A DNA stretch of 64,000 nucleotides from Pontivivens ytuae (GCF_015679265.1 NZ_CP064942.1:2388001-2452000), one strand, 5' to 3'. Shown: positions 29,208 through 38,440, counted from the first letter of the stretch. Program-made: numbers and translations. The notes: generated from the sequence alone by a model not told the origin.

Positions 29208-29678
29208 TTGCCGGGACCGATCTACAGTCTGATCTACCGGTCGTTCGCGCGGCCGCCCTGGATCGAGGGACAGGTGCTCAACGACATCAGCGTTGAGGCT
29301 AACGCCTTCAATTCCAAGCACCACATCACTGGCATGCTGATCTTCTCCGACGGTGTGTTCGTCCAGGTGCTGGAGGGCAGCACCGTCGAGGTGCTGTCGC
29401 TGAGCGCCCGAATCGCCGCAGACCCGCGGAACGAGCGGCTGCGCGTGCTCTGGCACGGCAATGTCGGCGAGCGGCGCTTTCCCGAATGGTCCATGGGCTG
29501 CTTCGACTTCTCCGACGTGCCGGACCGGCAGGCGCCGCTGGACCCTGGCGTGCTCGACAACGAGCAGGTGGAGCCGGTGTGGACCGACACCATGACCCAG
29601 CGTCTGATCGACTTCTATCGCGAGAACCGGGTCGAGGGTCTGGGGCCGGTCTTTGCCCAGATGCGCCGCCTGCCCTGA
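29208..29678 (+). CDS. Short BLUF-domain blue-light sensor (TTG start)
   Basis: 156 residues with a single BLUF domain and about 50 further residues. The flavin-site residues known from AppA are visible: Tyr10 (LIYRS), Asn35 (N-x5-T spacing with T41), Gln53 (FVQVLEG) and Trp94/Met96 (PEWSMG). Start is TTG at 29208 with a GGAAGAGAG purine run upstream; no ATG fits. No output domain is fused, so it presumably signals through a partner protein. The AT-rich leader (29150-29200) differs from flanks. Confidence 0.88.
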   Translation: MPGPIYSLIYRSFARPPWIEGQVLNDISVEANAFNSKHHITGMLIFSDGVFVQVLEGSTVEVLSLSARIAADPRNERLRVLWHGNVGERRFPEWSMGCFDFSDVPDRQAPLDPGVLDNEQVEPVWTDTMTQRLIDFYRENRVEGLGPVFAQMRRLP

Positions 29679-29741
29679 ACCCTTGCACGCCGGGCGTCGT
29701 CGGCGCATAGACGGCGCGATGAGCATGGGATCCCGTACAAG

Positions 29742-30116
29742 ATGATCTGGTTCGTGGCCCTGGGCGGCGCGATCGGTGCGGCCGCGCGCTACGGCGCCGG
29801 GCGGCTGGCCCTGCGCGCCGGGCTGCCGGATTTCGCGCTGGTGACGCTCGGCGTCAACGTGCTCGGCTCCTTCCTGATGGGCATCGTGGCCGTCTGGCTG
29901 GTCCGCCGCGGCGTCGGCAACGCGCAGCTCTCGCTGTTCCTGACCACGGGCGTGCTCGGCGGCTTCACCACGTTCTCCACCTTCTCCCTCGACATGATGC
30001 GGCTGATGGAGAGCGGGCGGCTGGGCCTCGCCATGGCCTATGCGGGCTCCAGCCTCGCCCTCGGTCTTTTCGCGATCTTCGCGGGCACCTGGATCGCGCG
30101 GGGGCTCTTTCCATGA
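29742..30116 (+). CDS. crcB: Fluoride ion channel CrcB/Fluc
   Basis: 124 residues, four membrane helices. GGAIGAAARYG at the start, NVLGSF in helix 2 and GFTTFSTFS in helix 3 hold the fluoride-path residues. Exports F-. No fluoride riboswitch was recognised in the 63-base upstream gap. ATGA overlap with rluC. Confidence 0.93.
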   Translation: MIWFVALGGAIGAAARYGAGRLALRAGLPDFALVTLGVNVLGSFLMGIVAVWLVRRGVGNAQLSLFLTTGVLGGFTTFSTFSLDMMRLMESGRLGLAMAYAGSSLALGLFAIFAGTWIARGLFP

Positions 30117-31153
30117 GCGGCGTGCAGCAGGTGACCCTGGATGCGGAGGCGGAGGGCCAGCGCCTCGACCGCTGGTTCCGCAAGACCTTTCCGCAGGTCA
30201 CCCAGGGCCGGATCGAGAAGATGTGCCGCAAGGGCGAGATCCGCGTCGATGGCGGCCGGGTGAAACCGAACACCCGTCTGGCCGAGGGACAGGTGATGCG
30301 CGTGCCGCCGCTGCCCGAGAACGACGCGCCGGCGCCGGATCGTCCGCAGATCAGCGACGCGGACGCTCAGATGATGCGCGCCGCCGTGATCTTCCGCGAC
30401 GACCACATCATCGCGCTCAACAAGCCGCCGGGCCTTGCGGTGCAGGGCGGTTCGGGCCAGACGCGGCATGTGGACGGGCTGGCCGAGGCGATCCGGTTCG
30501 ATGCCGAGGCCCCGCCGCGCCTCGTCCACCGCATCGACCGCGACACGTCCGGCGTGCTCCTGATGGCGCGCACGGGCCGCATCGCGGCGGCGCTGACAAA
30601 GGCCTTCCAGTCCCGCCAGACCCGCAAGATCTACTGGGCCGCCGTCGCCGGTGTGCCGAGCCCGCGCGCCGGCACCATCCGCTTCGGCCTCGTCAAGGCG
30701 CCGGGCCACGGCCCGCACGGTGCGGGGGAGAAGATGGTGGCGGTCCACCCCGACGCCGTCTCCCGCACCGAGGGGGCGAAGCGCGCGACCTCCGACTACA
30801 TGGTGATCGAGGCCGCAGCGAAGCGCGCCGCCTGGGTTGCCCTCAGCCCCATCACGGGCCGCACCCACCAGCTACGCGCCCACATGGCCGAGATCGGGCA
30901 CCCCATCGTGGGCGACGGCAAGTACGGCACCAACGCCCAGGTCAACGAGGGCGACGGCTGGGGCGCGCAGCTTGGCGGTGACATCTCGCGCAAGCTGCAC
31001 CTGCACGCGCGCCACCTCACCTTCACCCACCCCGTCACCGGCGCGACCGTCAACCTGACCGCGCCCCTGCCGGACCACATGGCCCGCACCTGGACCACCT
31101 TCGGCTGGGACCCGCGTGAGGTCGCGGCCGACCCGTTCGAGGAGCTCGAATGA
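30113..31153 (+). CDS. rluC: 23S rRNA pseudouridine synthase RluC family
   Basis: 346 residues: N-terminal S4 RNA-binding domain (LDRWFRKTFPQVTQGRIEK), then the catalytic domain with HRIDRDTSGVLLMA, whose second Asp is the nucleophile, and GRTHQLRAHMAEIGHPI. Larger than RluA enzymes, fitting RluC. Overlaps both neighbours by four bases (ATGA), so it belongs to the crcB-rluC-HAD-ATP12 unit. Confidence 0.93.
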   Translation: MSGVQQVTLDAEAEGQRLDRWFRKTFPQVTQGRIEKMCRKGEIRVDGGRVKPNTRLAEGQVMRVPPLPENDAPAPDRPQISDADAQMMRAAVIFRDDHIIALNKPPGLAVQGGSGQTRHVDGLAEAIRFDAEAPPRLVHRIDRDTSGVLLMARTGRIAAALTKAFQSRQTRKIYWAAVAGVPSPRAGTIRFGLVKAPGHGPHGAGEKMVAVHPDAVSRTEGAKRATSDYMVIEAAAKRAAWVALSPITGRTHQLRAHMAEIGHPIVGDGKYGTNAQVNEGDGWGAQLGGDISRKLHLHARHLTFTHPVTGATVNLTAPLPDHMARTWTTFGWDPREVAADPFEELE

Positions 31154-31806
31154 AACTCGCCATTTTTGACATGGACGGTACGCTGCTCGACAGCCAGGCG
31201 CTGATCGTCGGCGCGATGCAGGCGGCCTTTTCGGCGGAGGGGCTCGCAGTGCCCGACCGGCCCCGGATCCTGTCCATCGTCGGCCTCAGCCTGCCCGTCG
31301 CCATGTCCCGCCTCGCCCCGCAACATGATGCCGAGGCTCTGTCCGCCGCCTACCGGAGCGCCTTCGTCCAGATGCGCGCGGAGATGGGCGGCGAGGCGGC
31401 GGTGCCGCTCTATCCGGGTGCCGTTGAGGCGCTGACCGCGCTCGACACCGCGGGCTGGCTGATGGGCGTGGCGACCGGCAAGGCGAAGCGCGGCGTGGAC
31501 CATGTCTTTGCCGCCCACCCGATCGGGCACCACTTCATGACCGTGCAGACCGCGGACCTCCACCCCTCCAAGCCTCATCCCTCGATGGTCGAGACGGCGC
31601 TGGCCGAGGCCGGGGTCGAGGCGCGCGACGCCGTCATGATCGGCGACACCACCTTCGATATCGAGATGGGCCGCGCCGCGGGTGTGCGCTGCATCGGCGT
31701 GAGCTGGGGCTACCACGCGGTCACCGCGCTCCACGACGCGGGCGCGCACCATGTCATCAGCCATTTCGACGAGCTCGCGCCTCTGCTGGCCGAGGTCCAC
31801 GCATGA
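31150..31806 (+). CDS. HAD-superfamily phosphatase
   Basis: 218 residues. Motif I DMDGT at 7-11 (nucleophile Asp7), motif II ATGKAKRG, motif III Lys in SKPHPSM and motif IV IGDTTFDIEMG. Resembles phosphoglycolate phosphatase-like HADs; the substrate is not determinable from sequence. Overlaps rluC and the ATP12 gene by four bases each. Confidence 0.9.
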   Translation: MKLAIFDMDGTLLDSQALIVGAMQAAFSAEGLAVPDRPRILSIVGLSLPVAMSRLAPQHDAEALSAAYRSAFVQMRAEMGGEAAVPLYPGAVEALTALDTAGWLMGVATGKAKRGVDHVFAAHPIGHHFMTVQTADLHPSKPHPSMVETALAEAGVEARDAVMIGDTTFDIEMGRAAGVRCIGVSWGYHAVTALHDAGAHHVISHFDELAPLLAEVHA

Positions 31807-32516
31807 GCGAGTGGGCGGCGAAGCGCTTCTGGACCGCGGCCGAGGCCGTGCCCGTCGAGGGCGGTTTCGCTGTCCAGCTGGACGGCCGCGCGGTGCGCAC
31901 GCCGGCCAAGGCGCAGCTCGTCCTGCCGAGCCCGGCACTAGCCGAGGCCATCGCCGCCGAATGGGCCGGGCAGGGTGAGCAGATCGTGCCCGATACCATG
32001 CCGCTCACTCGCGCCGCGAACTCCGCCATCGACAAGGTGATCCCCCAGCGCGCGGCAGTGGTCGAGATGCTCGCCCAGTATGGCGAGACGGACCTTCTCT
32101 GCTACCGCGCCGAGGGGCCGGAGAGCCTGGTGGCCGAGCAGTACGCCCGCTGGGACCCGCCCCTCGACTGGGCGGCGGAGGCGTTCGGCGCGCCGCTCAT
32201 TCGCATCGAGGGCGTGATCCCGCAGGACCAGCCTGCCGACAGCATCGCCCGCCTGCGCGCCGAAGTTGACGCAATGGAACCCTTCGCGCTGACCGCCTTC
32301 CATGATCTCGTCGTCTTCAGCGGCAGCCTCATCCTGGCCCTCGCCGTGCGCGACGACCGGATGCCGGTTGCCGAGGCAGCGGAGGTCGCCGAGCTCGATG
32401 CCATCTGGCAGGAGCGGCTCTGGGGCACGGATGAGGAAGCCGCCGAGGTGCGGGCCCGCAAGGCCGCCGCCCTCGCCGATGCCGACCGCTTCCTGAGGCT
32501 CAGCCGGAGAGACTGA
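31803..32516 (+). CDS. ATP12-family F1-ATPase assembly chaperone
   Basis: 237 residues. KRFWTAAEAVPVEGGFAVQL, DGRAVRTPAKAQL, and TDLLCYRAEGPESLV with WDPPLDW are the ATP12 signatures. In mitochondria ATP12 binds the F1 alpha subunit; alphaproteobacterial homologues are assumed to do the same. Linked by overlap to the HAD gene and followed one base later by the thioesterase. Confidence 0.92.
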   Translation: MSEWAAKRFWTAAEAVPVEGGFAVQLDGRAVRTPAKAQLVLPSPALAEAIAAEWAGQGEQIVPDTMPLTRAANSAIDKVIPQRAAVVEMLAQYGETDLLCYRAEGPESLVAEQYARWDPPLDWAAEAFGAPLIRIEGVIPQDQPADSIARLRAEVDAMEPFALTAFHDLVVFSGSLILALAVRDDRMPVAEAAEVAELDAIWQERLWGTDEEAAEVRARKAAALADADRFLRLSRRD

Positions 32517-32517
32517 C

Positions 32518-33003
32518 ATGCCCCCCTACTACGCCAAGTCCGCCGAGGATCTGCCGACGCGGGAGGATATCGCGACCCGCTCCGGCCTCGACTTCATCCG
32601 CGACATGCTGGAGGGCAACCTCGCCGCCCCGCCCATCGCGGAGACGCTGGACTACTGGCTAGAGGAGGTCGAGGAGCGCCGCGTCGTCTTCCGCGGCAAG
32701 CCCGCCTTCAAGGCCATGAACCCGATCGGCACGATCCACGGCGGCTGGTTCGGCACCCTGCTCGACAGCTGCATGGCCTGTGCCGTGCAGACCACGTTGC
32801 CGAAGGGGCAGGGCTACACCACGCTGGAGTACAAGGTGAACATCGTCCGCCCGCTGTTCCCTCATTCCGGCGAGGTCCGCGCCATCGGCACCGTCAGCCA
32901 CGCGGGCCGCCGCACCGCCGTGGCCGAGGGCCAGATCGTGGGCGTCGAGGACGGCAAGCTCTACGCCACCGGCTCCACCACCTGCATGGTCATCGACTTC
33001 TAG
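32518..33003 (+). CDS. PaaI-type hotdog-fold thioesterase
   Basis: 161 residues. The hotdog core shows GTIHGGWFGTLLDSCMACAVQT with the catalytic HGG..D arrangement, and TTLEYKVNIVRPL in the next strand. Probably hydrolyses an acyl- or aryl-CoA. Last gene of the crcB unit. It converges with, and overlaps by 14 bases, the kinase gene on the minus strand. Confidence 0.88.
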   Translation: MPPYYAKSAEDLPTREDIATRSGLDFIRDMLEGNLAAPPIAETLDYWLEEVEERRVVFRGKPAFKAMNPIGTIHGGWFGTLLDSCMACAVQTTLPKGQGYTTLEYKVNIVRPLFPHSGEVRAIGTVSHAGRRTAVAEGQIVGVEDGKLYATGSTTCMVIDF

Positions 33004-33598
33004 GCAGCGCTGCGATCAGCCCGTCAAACGCCGCAAGATCGTAGCGCGCAGGGTTTGGAGCAGTGTTGTCCGGCATGTCTGGTGGCAGGGTCCACCGCAC
33101 CCGGCCGGCAAGCGCGCCCTCCATGGCGACGTACCATTCGGTGAGTGGCTCCATCAGCCTCAGATGCAGCTCGAACCGATCGCGCGTCCGCCTTATGTCG
33201 CCATCGCGCTGGGTGCGCGCCGCCTCCGGAGTGATGGTCTTGATGAGATACAGATCGGCGAGGCCGAGCCGATGTTCGGCTATCGCTGCCCGGGTCTCGG
33301 CGAGTTGAAGGTCCCACTGAGGCCATGGCATCTCGCCGATCCGGCACAGACCCCACAGGTAGTGCAGCTTGAGTGGATCAGTGTCGCAGACGGCGTGACC
33401 TGTTCGCTGCTCCATCTCCAGCGCTTGCGTCCAGCGATGGGCATTCCAGTCCGTCCAGGCCCGCGCGACCTCCGATCCGGTTTCTGGCCACGACCGGCGT
33501 TCCTCCGGAAAGGTCTCGGGTACCAGATGCGCGGCGGCGTGGGCGCGGCACCAGGTGGTTTTCCCAGCCGCGCTGATCCCCTCGACGACCGTGATCAT
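32990..33598 (-). CDS. P-loop kinase-like protein of unknown substrate
   Basis: 202 residues from MITVVEGISAAGKTTW; the Walker A GISAAGKTT is at residues 7-15. Later Arg-rich stretches (RTQRDGDIRRTRDRF) could form a lid. No standard family could be named: it resembles generic AAA_33/zeta-like small kinases. Its ATG overlaps the modA-like stop (ATGA), so it is translationally coupled to that gene. The 3' end overlaps the convergent thioesterase gene. Confidence 0.75.
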   Translation of the reverse strand: MITVVEGISAAGKTTWCRAHAAAHLVPETFPEERRSWPETGSEVARAWTDWNAHRWTQALEMEQRTGHAVCDTDPLKLHYLWGLCRIGEMPWPQWDLQLAETRAAIAEHRLGLADLYLIKTITPEAARTQRDGDIRRTRDRFELHLRLMEPLTEWYVAMEGALAGRVRWTLPPDMPDNTAPNPARYDLAAFDGLIAALPRSR

Positions 33599-34308
33599 TG
33601 CGGGGGGCGGAAGCCGAAGCCCGCGAGGATTATCTGGCCCTCCTCCGACAGCAGGAAGTCGAGGAACGGCGCGCCGGCGTCGTTGAGCGCTGCGGCGCGG
33701 TAGGTGATCGGGTCGTGCAGCGCGGGGTCGATCGGTGTCGCGGTGAGCTCCGGCAGCAGGGCGGCATCGGTGGCGTAGACCACGGCGCTCGGGGCATGGC
33801 CGCGGACCACCCAGTTGAGGGCGTCGCGCACGTTGGCGGCGATCACCATCCGCTGTTGCGCTGCGTGCCACAGCCCCCGCGCCTCCAGCGCCTGCCGGGC
33901 GTAGCGGCCCGCGGGCACCGCCTCGGGGTCGGCCAGCGCGATGCGCCCTGCGGGCAGGCCATCGGCTTCGGGTGCCGCACCGATCCAGACCAGCGTGTTG
34001 CGTGCCACCGTCTCCACCCGCCGCGGTGGCACGCGCTCGGCAAGCCACTCGGCCCAGACCACGTTCGCCGAGAGGTAGAGATCCGCGGGCGCCCCTTGCG
34101 CGATCTGGCGCGCGAGCACCCCGCTGCCCGCGAAGACCGCGGTCACGTCATGGCCCGGATAGAGGTCTTCGTAAGCCTCCTCCAGCGCCGCCACCGCATC
34201 GGTCATCGAGGCCGCGGCGTAGACCTGAACTGATTCGGATCGGGCACCGTCAACTGCTGCGAAGGTCGTAAGAATCGCGATCGCGACCCGAAACATGCGA
34301 TGGCCCAT
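33595..34308 (-). CDS. modA: Molybdate-type ABC substrate-binding protein (orphan)
   Basis: 237 residues from ATG 34308, with GGAGG nine bases upstream; the longer ORF to 34416 lacks a signal-like start. A signal peptide (FRVAIAILTTFAAVDGARSES) leads the mature protein. The ModA pattern YAAASMTDAV, FAGSGVLARQIAQGAPADLYLSA and VVYATDA is clear, so it should bind molybdate or tungstate in the periplasm. No modB or modC permease/ATPase gene is adjacent. Instead it is coupled to a P-loop kinase gene. Confidence 0.85.
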   Translation of the reverse strand: MGHRMFRVAIAILTTFAAVDGARSESVQVYAAASMTDAVAALEEAYEDLYPGHDVTAVFAGSGVLARQIAQGAPADLYLSANVVWAEWLAERVPPRRVETVARNTLVWIGAAPEADGLPAGRIALADPEAVPAGRYARQALEARGLWHAAQQRMVIAANVRDALNWVVRGHAPSAVVYATDAALLPELTATPIDPALHDPITYRAAALNDAGAPFLDFLLSEEGQIILAGFGFRPPQ

Positions 34309-34755
34309 CGGCTTTTGCCTCCAATCCGGCGCGGGCGGCGCGAGCCGTCCGCGGGGCAGTGTGTCGCACCCGCAGCAAGCGTCAATCGCGCGCCGCATGA
34401 AAGGGTCAGTAAGCATGACCTGTCATCGTTCTGAAATGCATTCCGTAAGATCACGAACGCAATCAGGAATTGTGATGGGACAATGCGTGACGTCGGGGCG
34501 ACGGCACTTCGCCGCGCCGGGTCGAAATCTGAGGTTGAGGCCCTCCGCCGCGCACTGTCACGAAATGTTCGCCAACCGGAATGGTCAGGGCGGCTGACAT
34601 AAGGAATTGCGAGGGCCCGGTACCCTTGACGTTTCCCCGCGCGCTTGTCCAAACTTTTGCCCAGTCCACGAGAGGACTGCCAAACGTATGATCGGTCCAT
34701 GAGGCCGGCACCCGGCGTGGGGACACGGCGGGAGACTTCAGGGAAGAGGTACTCT
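34309..34755. other. Divergent intergenic region between modA and aapJ
   Basis: 447 bases with no convincing gene. It must hold both promoters. A weak GGTCA-N7-TGACC inverted repeat lies at 34404-34420. TTGACG at 34625-34630 could be a -35 element for aapJ but has no good -10 partner. A purine-rich ribosome-binding site (GAAGAGG) is near 34743. Confidence 0.5.
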
Positions 34756-35772
34756 ATGAAAAAATCCGTATTCTTCGGCGCGCTGGCCGCTGCCGGTCTG
34801 GTGGCGGGCGCAGGCTACGCACAGACCCTGCAGGAGGTTCAGGACCGCGGCTCGCTGCGCTGCGGCGTGACCACCGGCCTGGTCGGCTTCGCGGCACCGG
34901 ACGAGAACGGTGAGTGGGAAGGCTTCGACGTCGCTGTCTGCCGCGCGGTTGCCGCAGCGGTCCTCGGCGATGCGACGGCCGTTGAGTTCATCCCGACCAC
35001 CGGCTCCACCCGCTTCACCGCTCTGGCCTCGGGCGAGATCGACATGCTGGCCCGGAACACCACCTGGACCTTCAGCCGCGACGTCGACCTCGAGTTCGAA
35101 TTCACCGGCATTAACTACTATGACGGCCAGGGCTTCATGGTCCGCGAAGACCTCGGTGTGACCTCCGCGCTGGAGCTGGACGGCGCCACCGTCTGCATCC
35201 AGACCGGCACCACCACCGAGCTCAACCTCGCCGACTTCTTCCGCGCGAACGACATGAGCTACGAGCCCGTGCCGATCGAGACCAACGCGGAAGCGCAGCA
35301 GCAGTACCTCGCCAACGCGTGTGACGTGTACACGACCGACGCCTCCGGTCTGGCCGCGACCCGCGCCGCGTTCGAGGATCCGAGCGCGCACATGCTCCTG
35401 CCCGAGATCATCTCCAAGGAGCCGCTCGGCCCGCTTGTGCGCCACGGCGACAACGCCTGGGGCGACATCACGCGCTGGACGCTGAACGCCCTGATCGCGG
35501 CGGAAGAGCTCGGCATCACCTCCGAGAACGTCGAGGAGCTGGCAGCCGGTACCGAGAACCCGGAGATCAACCGTCTGCTCGGCACCGAGGGCAGCCTGGG
35601 TGAGATGCTCGGCCTCGACGCCGACTGGGCGCAGCGCGCGATTGCCGCGAGCGGCAACTACGGCGAGATCTTCAACGCGAACATCGGTCCGGACACCGCG
35701 ATCGGCCTCGCGCGCGGCCTGAACGCGCAGTGGACCGACGGCGGCCTGCTCTACTCCCCGCCGTTCCGTTGA
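34756..35772 (+). CDS. aapJ: General L-amino-acid ABC transporter, periplasmic binding protein
   Basis: 338 residues. Signal peptide KKSVFFGALAAAGLVAGAGYA (cleaves before QTL). The mature part has the SBP_bac_3 pattern: LRCGVTTGLVGFA, WEGFDVAVCRAVAAAVLGD, and FTGINYYDGQGFMV, typical of AapJ rather than HisJ. Captures amino acids for AapQMP. A hairpin right after the stop probably stabilises its mRNA relative to the downstream genes. Confidence 0.95.
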   Translation: MKKSVFFGALAAAGLVAGAGYAQTLQEVQDRGSLRCGVTTGLVGFAAPDENGEWEGFDVAVCRAVAAAVLGDATAVEFIPTTGSTRFTALASGEIDMLARNTTWTFSRDVDLEFEFTGINYYDGQGFMVREDLGVTSALELDGATVCIQTGTTTELNLADFFRANDMSYEPVPIETNAEAQQQYLANACDVYTTDASGLAATRAAFEDPSAHMLLPEIISKEPLGPLVRHGDNAWGDITRWTLNALIAAEELGITSENVEELAAGTENPEINRLLGTEGSLGEMLGLDADWAQRAIAASGNYGEIFNANIGPDTAIGLARGLNAQWTDGGLLYSPPFR

Positions 35773-35788
35773 TTTGAACCAGTGGGTC

Positions 35789-35810
35789 GGGGCGCGCTAC
35801 GGCGCGCCCC
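35789..35810 (+). other. mRNA-stabilising hairpin after aapJ
   Basis: GGGGCGCGC and GCGCGCCCC pair around a TACG loop 17 bases after the aapJ stop, without a T run. Such hairpins commonly raise the level of binding-protein mRNA over permease mRNA; this role is inferred. Confidence 0.55.
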
Positions 35811-35925
35811 GTCGCCATTTCCGGGGACCGCCGCACGACCGACCGGCACGTCGAATGACCGGGGCGATGCGGAATACGGGCGAGCCCGCCGGTAGCGGGA
35901 CGTTTTCCATGGAAGAGGGGCGGGC

Positions 35926-37149
35926 ATGACCGCAATCACAGACACACAGCCGGATGAAGGCTTTCGCCTCTCCCAGCTGATCTACGATACCAGGTATCGT
36001 TCACTTACCATCCAGATCATCGCGCTGATCCTCGTCCTGTCCGGGCTCGGTTGGCTGATCCGCAACGCGGTCCGCAACCTCGAAGCGGCGGGTCAGGATT
36101 TCAACTTCGGCTTCCTGTCGAACACCTCCGGCTACGATATCGGCCAGCACCTGATCGAGTATTCCAGCCAGAGCACGCACCTCGACGCCACCATCGTCGG
36201 TCTGCTCAACACGCTGCTTGTCGCAGTGCTGGGCTGCATCGCCTGCACCATCATCGGCGTCTTCATGGGCGTCCTGCGCCTGTCGCCGAACTGGATCGTG
36301 CGCAATATCGCGCGCGTCTATGTCGAGGTCTTCCGCAACGTGCCGACGCTCTTGTGGATCATCCTCGTCTTCGCGGTCCTGACCGAGAGCACGCCGGCCC
36401 CCCGCGCCTTCCGCGGTGAGGATCCGGCCGCCTCGATGCTGTTCTTCGATTCCGTCGCGATCACCAACCGCGGCATCTACGTGCCCGCCATCACCTTCGA
36501 GGAGGGGACGGCGACGATCCTGACCATCGTCTTCCTGCTCTCGCTCGTCGCCATCTGGGGCGTGCGGCGCTGGGCGAAGGCCCGGCAGGCCGCGACGGGG
36601 GAGACCTTCCCGGTGCTCTGGACCGGGCTCGCGCTCTTCTTCGTTCCGGTGCTGCTGGTGAACTTCATCCTCGGCGGCGCCATGGGGCTGGAGCGGCCGG
36701 AGCTCGCCGGCTTCAACTTCAGCGGCGGCGTCCAGCTCCGCTCCACATTCATCGCGCTCTGGCTTGCGCTCTCGCTCTATACCGGCGCCTTCGTGGCGGA
36801 GAACGTGCGGGCGGGCATCCTCGCGGTCAGCAAGGGCCAGACCGAGGCCGCGGCCTCGCTCGGCCTGCGGCCCAACCGGATCATGAACCTCGTGGTCCTG
36901 CCGCAGGCGCTGCGCGTGATCGTGCCGCCGATGATCTCGAACTACCTGAACCTCACGAAGAACTCGTCGCTGGCCATCGCCATCGGCTACCAGGACCTCG
37001 TCGGCACGCTCGGCAACATCACCCGCAACCAGACCGGGCGGGAGATGGAGACGGTGCTGCTCCTGATGCTGATCTACGTGACGATCTCGCTGACGATCTC
37101 GTTCTTCGGCAATCTCTACAACCGCAGCGTCACGCTGAAGGAGCGGTGA
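35926..37149 (+). CDS. aapQ: General L-amino-acid ABC transporter permease AapQ
   Basis: 407 residues, larger than HisQ-type permeases because of extra N-terminal helices and a periplasmic insertion. The HisM-type core shows the EAA loop EAAASLGLRPNRIMNLVVLPQALRVIVPP, which couples to AapP. N terminus DTQPDEGFRLSQLIYDTRYRS matches AapQ. Starts 153 bases after aapJ; aapM follows one base later. Confidence 0.94.
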   Translation: MTAITDTQPDEGFRLSQLIYDTRYRSLTIQIIALILVLSGLGWLIRNAVRNLEAAGQDFNFGFLSNTSGYDIGQHLIEYSSQSTHLDATIVGLLNTLLVAVLGCIACTIIGVFMGVLRLSPNWIVRNIARVYVEVFRNVPTLLWIILVFAVLTESTPAPRAFRGEDPAASMLFFDSVAITNRGIYVPAITFEEGTATILTIVFLLSLVAIWGVRRWAKARQAATGETFPVLWTGLALFFVPVLLVNFILGGAMGLERPELAGFNFSGGVQLRSTFIALWLALSLYTGAFVAENVRAGILAVSKGQTEAAASLGLRPNRIMNLVVLPQALRVIVPPMISNYLNLTKNSSLAIAIGYQDLVGTLGNITRNQTGREMETVLLLMLIYVTISLTISFFGNLYNRSVTLKER

Positions 37150-37150
37150 G

Positions 37151-38440
37151 ATGAGCGATACCCATTCCGAATCCATCGCCTTCGTCCGCCATGAGCAGCT
37201 TCCCCCGGCCCCACCGCCGGCAGGCAAGACGGGTCTGGTGCTGTGGCTGCGCGAGAACCTGTTCTCCTCGTGGTTCAACGGACTGCTCAGCATCCTGTCG
37301 ATCTACTTCATCGGGTTGCTGATCTACGACTTCTACCCGTGGTTCGCCGATAGCGTCTGGAACGCGAACTCGCTGCGCGAATGCCGCGAGATCGGGGACG
37401 GCGCCTGTTTCGCGGTGATCCGTGAGCGGTGGAACCAGCTCCTCTTCGGCTTCTACCCGCGGGAGGAATACTGGCGGCCGGTACTGGCCTTCGTGATGCT
37501 CTTCGGGGCGCTTGCGCCGGTGCTGTTCGACAAGGTGCCGCGCAAGATGCTGATCTTTACGGCCCTCTTCCCCTTCATCGCCTACTGGCTGATCTGGGGC
37601 GGTTCGGTCTGGGGGCCCGTCTTCGCCATCGCGGGTTTCGTGCTGGCGGGTGTCGTCTTCCAGCAGGTCTCACGCTTCAGCTTCCCGCTGGCGATCGGTG
37701 CGGCCATCGTGACGATCGGGATTTGGTCGATCTACTTGCTCGGCCCGATCGCGGGCTTCGTGAACGGCATCGTCCCGATCGAGCTGTCCGAGGTCGCGTC
37801 GCGCAACATCGGCGGCTTCCTCCTGACGGTGATCCTCGGCATCACGGCGATCTCCGCCTCGCTGCCGCTGGGCGTGCTGCTGGCCCTCGGTCGGCGCTCG
37901 GATCTCTTCATCATCAAGTCGCTGAGCGTCATCTTCATCGAGTTCATCCGCGGCGTGCCGCTGATCACGCTCCTCTTCGTGGCGAACGTGCTCCTGGCCT
38001 ACTTCCTGCCGCCGGGTACGACCTTCGACCTCATCCTGCGGGTGGTCATCATGATCACGCTCTTCGCGTCGGCCTATATCGCCGAGGTGATCCGCGGGGG
38101 CCTGGCGGCGCTGCCGCGGGGCCAGTACGAGGCGGCGGACAGTCTCGGCCTCGACTACTGGCAGGCGATGCGGCTCATCATCATGCCGCAGGCGCTGAAG
38201 ATCTCGATCCCGAGCATCGTGAACGTCTTCATCGGCCTCTACAAGGACACCACGCTGGTCGCCATCATCTCGATGTTCGACATGCTGGGCCTGTCCAACG
38301 CGATCCGCGCCGATGCGGACTGGAACGGCATCATCTGGGAGCTCTACGGCTTCATCGCGCTGCTGTTCTTCATCAGTTGCTACTCGATGTCCCAGTACTC
38401 GCAATATCTCGAGCGCAAGCTGCGCACCGACCATCGTTAA
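37151..38440 (+). CDS. aapM: General L-amino-acid ABC transporter permease AapM
   Basis: 429 residues with a cytosolic Pro-rich N terminus (HEQLPPAPPPAGKTG), extra helices and a permease core with GQYEAADSLGLDYWQAMRLI as its EAA loop. Pairs with AapQ to form the membrane channel. One base separates it from aapQ. Confidence 0.94.
   Translation: MSDTHSESIAFVRHEQLPPAPPPAGKTGLVLWLRENLFSSWFNGLLSILSIYFIGLLIYDFYPWFADSVWNANSLRECREIGDGACFAVIRERWNQLLFGFYPREEYWRPVLAFVMLFGALAPVLFDKVPRKMLIFTALFPFIAYWLIWGGSVWGPVFAIAGFVLAGVVFQQVSRFSFPLAIGAAIVTIGIWSIYLLGPIAGFVNGIVPIELSEVASRNIGGFLLTVILGITAISASLPLGVLLALGRRSDLFIIKSLSVIFIEFIRGVPLITLLFVANVLLAYFLPPGTTFDLILRVVIMITLFASAYIAEVIRGGLAALPRGQYEAADSLGLDYWQAMRLIIMPQALKISIPSIVNVFIGLYKDTTLVAIISMFDMLGLSNAIRADADWNGIIWELYGFIALLFFISCYSMSQYSQYLERKLRTDHR

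Noticed and set aside
29679..29741. Fluoride riboswitch before crcB
   Set aside because: The 63-base gap is too short and lacks the conserved crcB-motif sequence.
34309..34755. ModE operator or molybdenum-cofactor riboswitch upstream of modA
   Set aside because: No TATATA-type palindrome and no recognisable Moco RNA motif.
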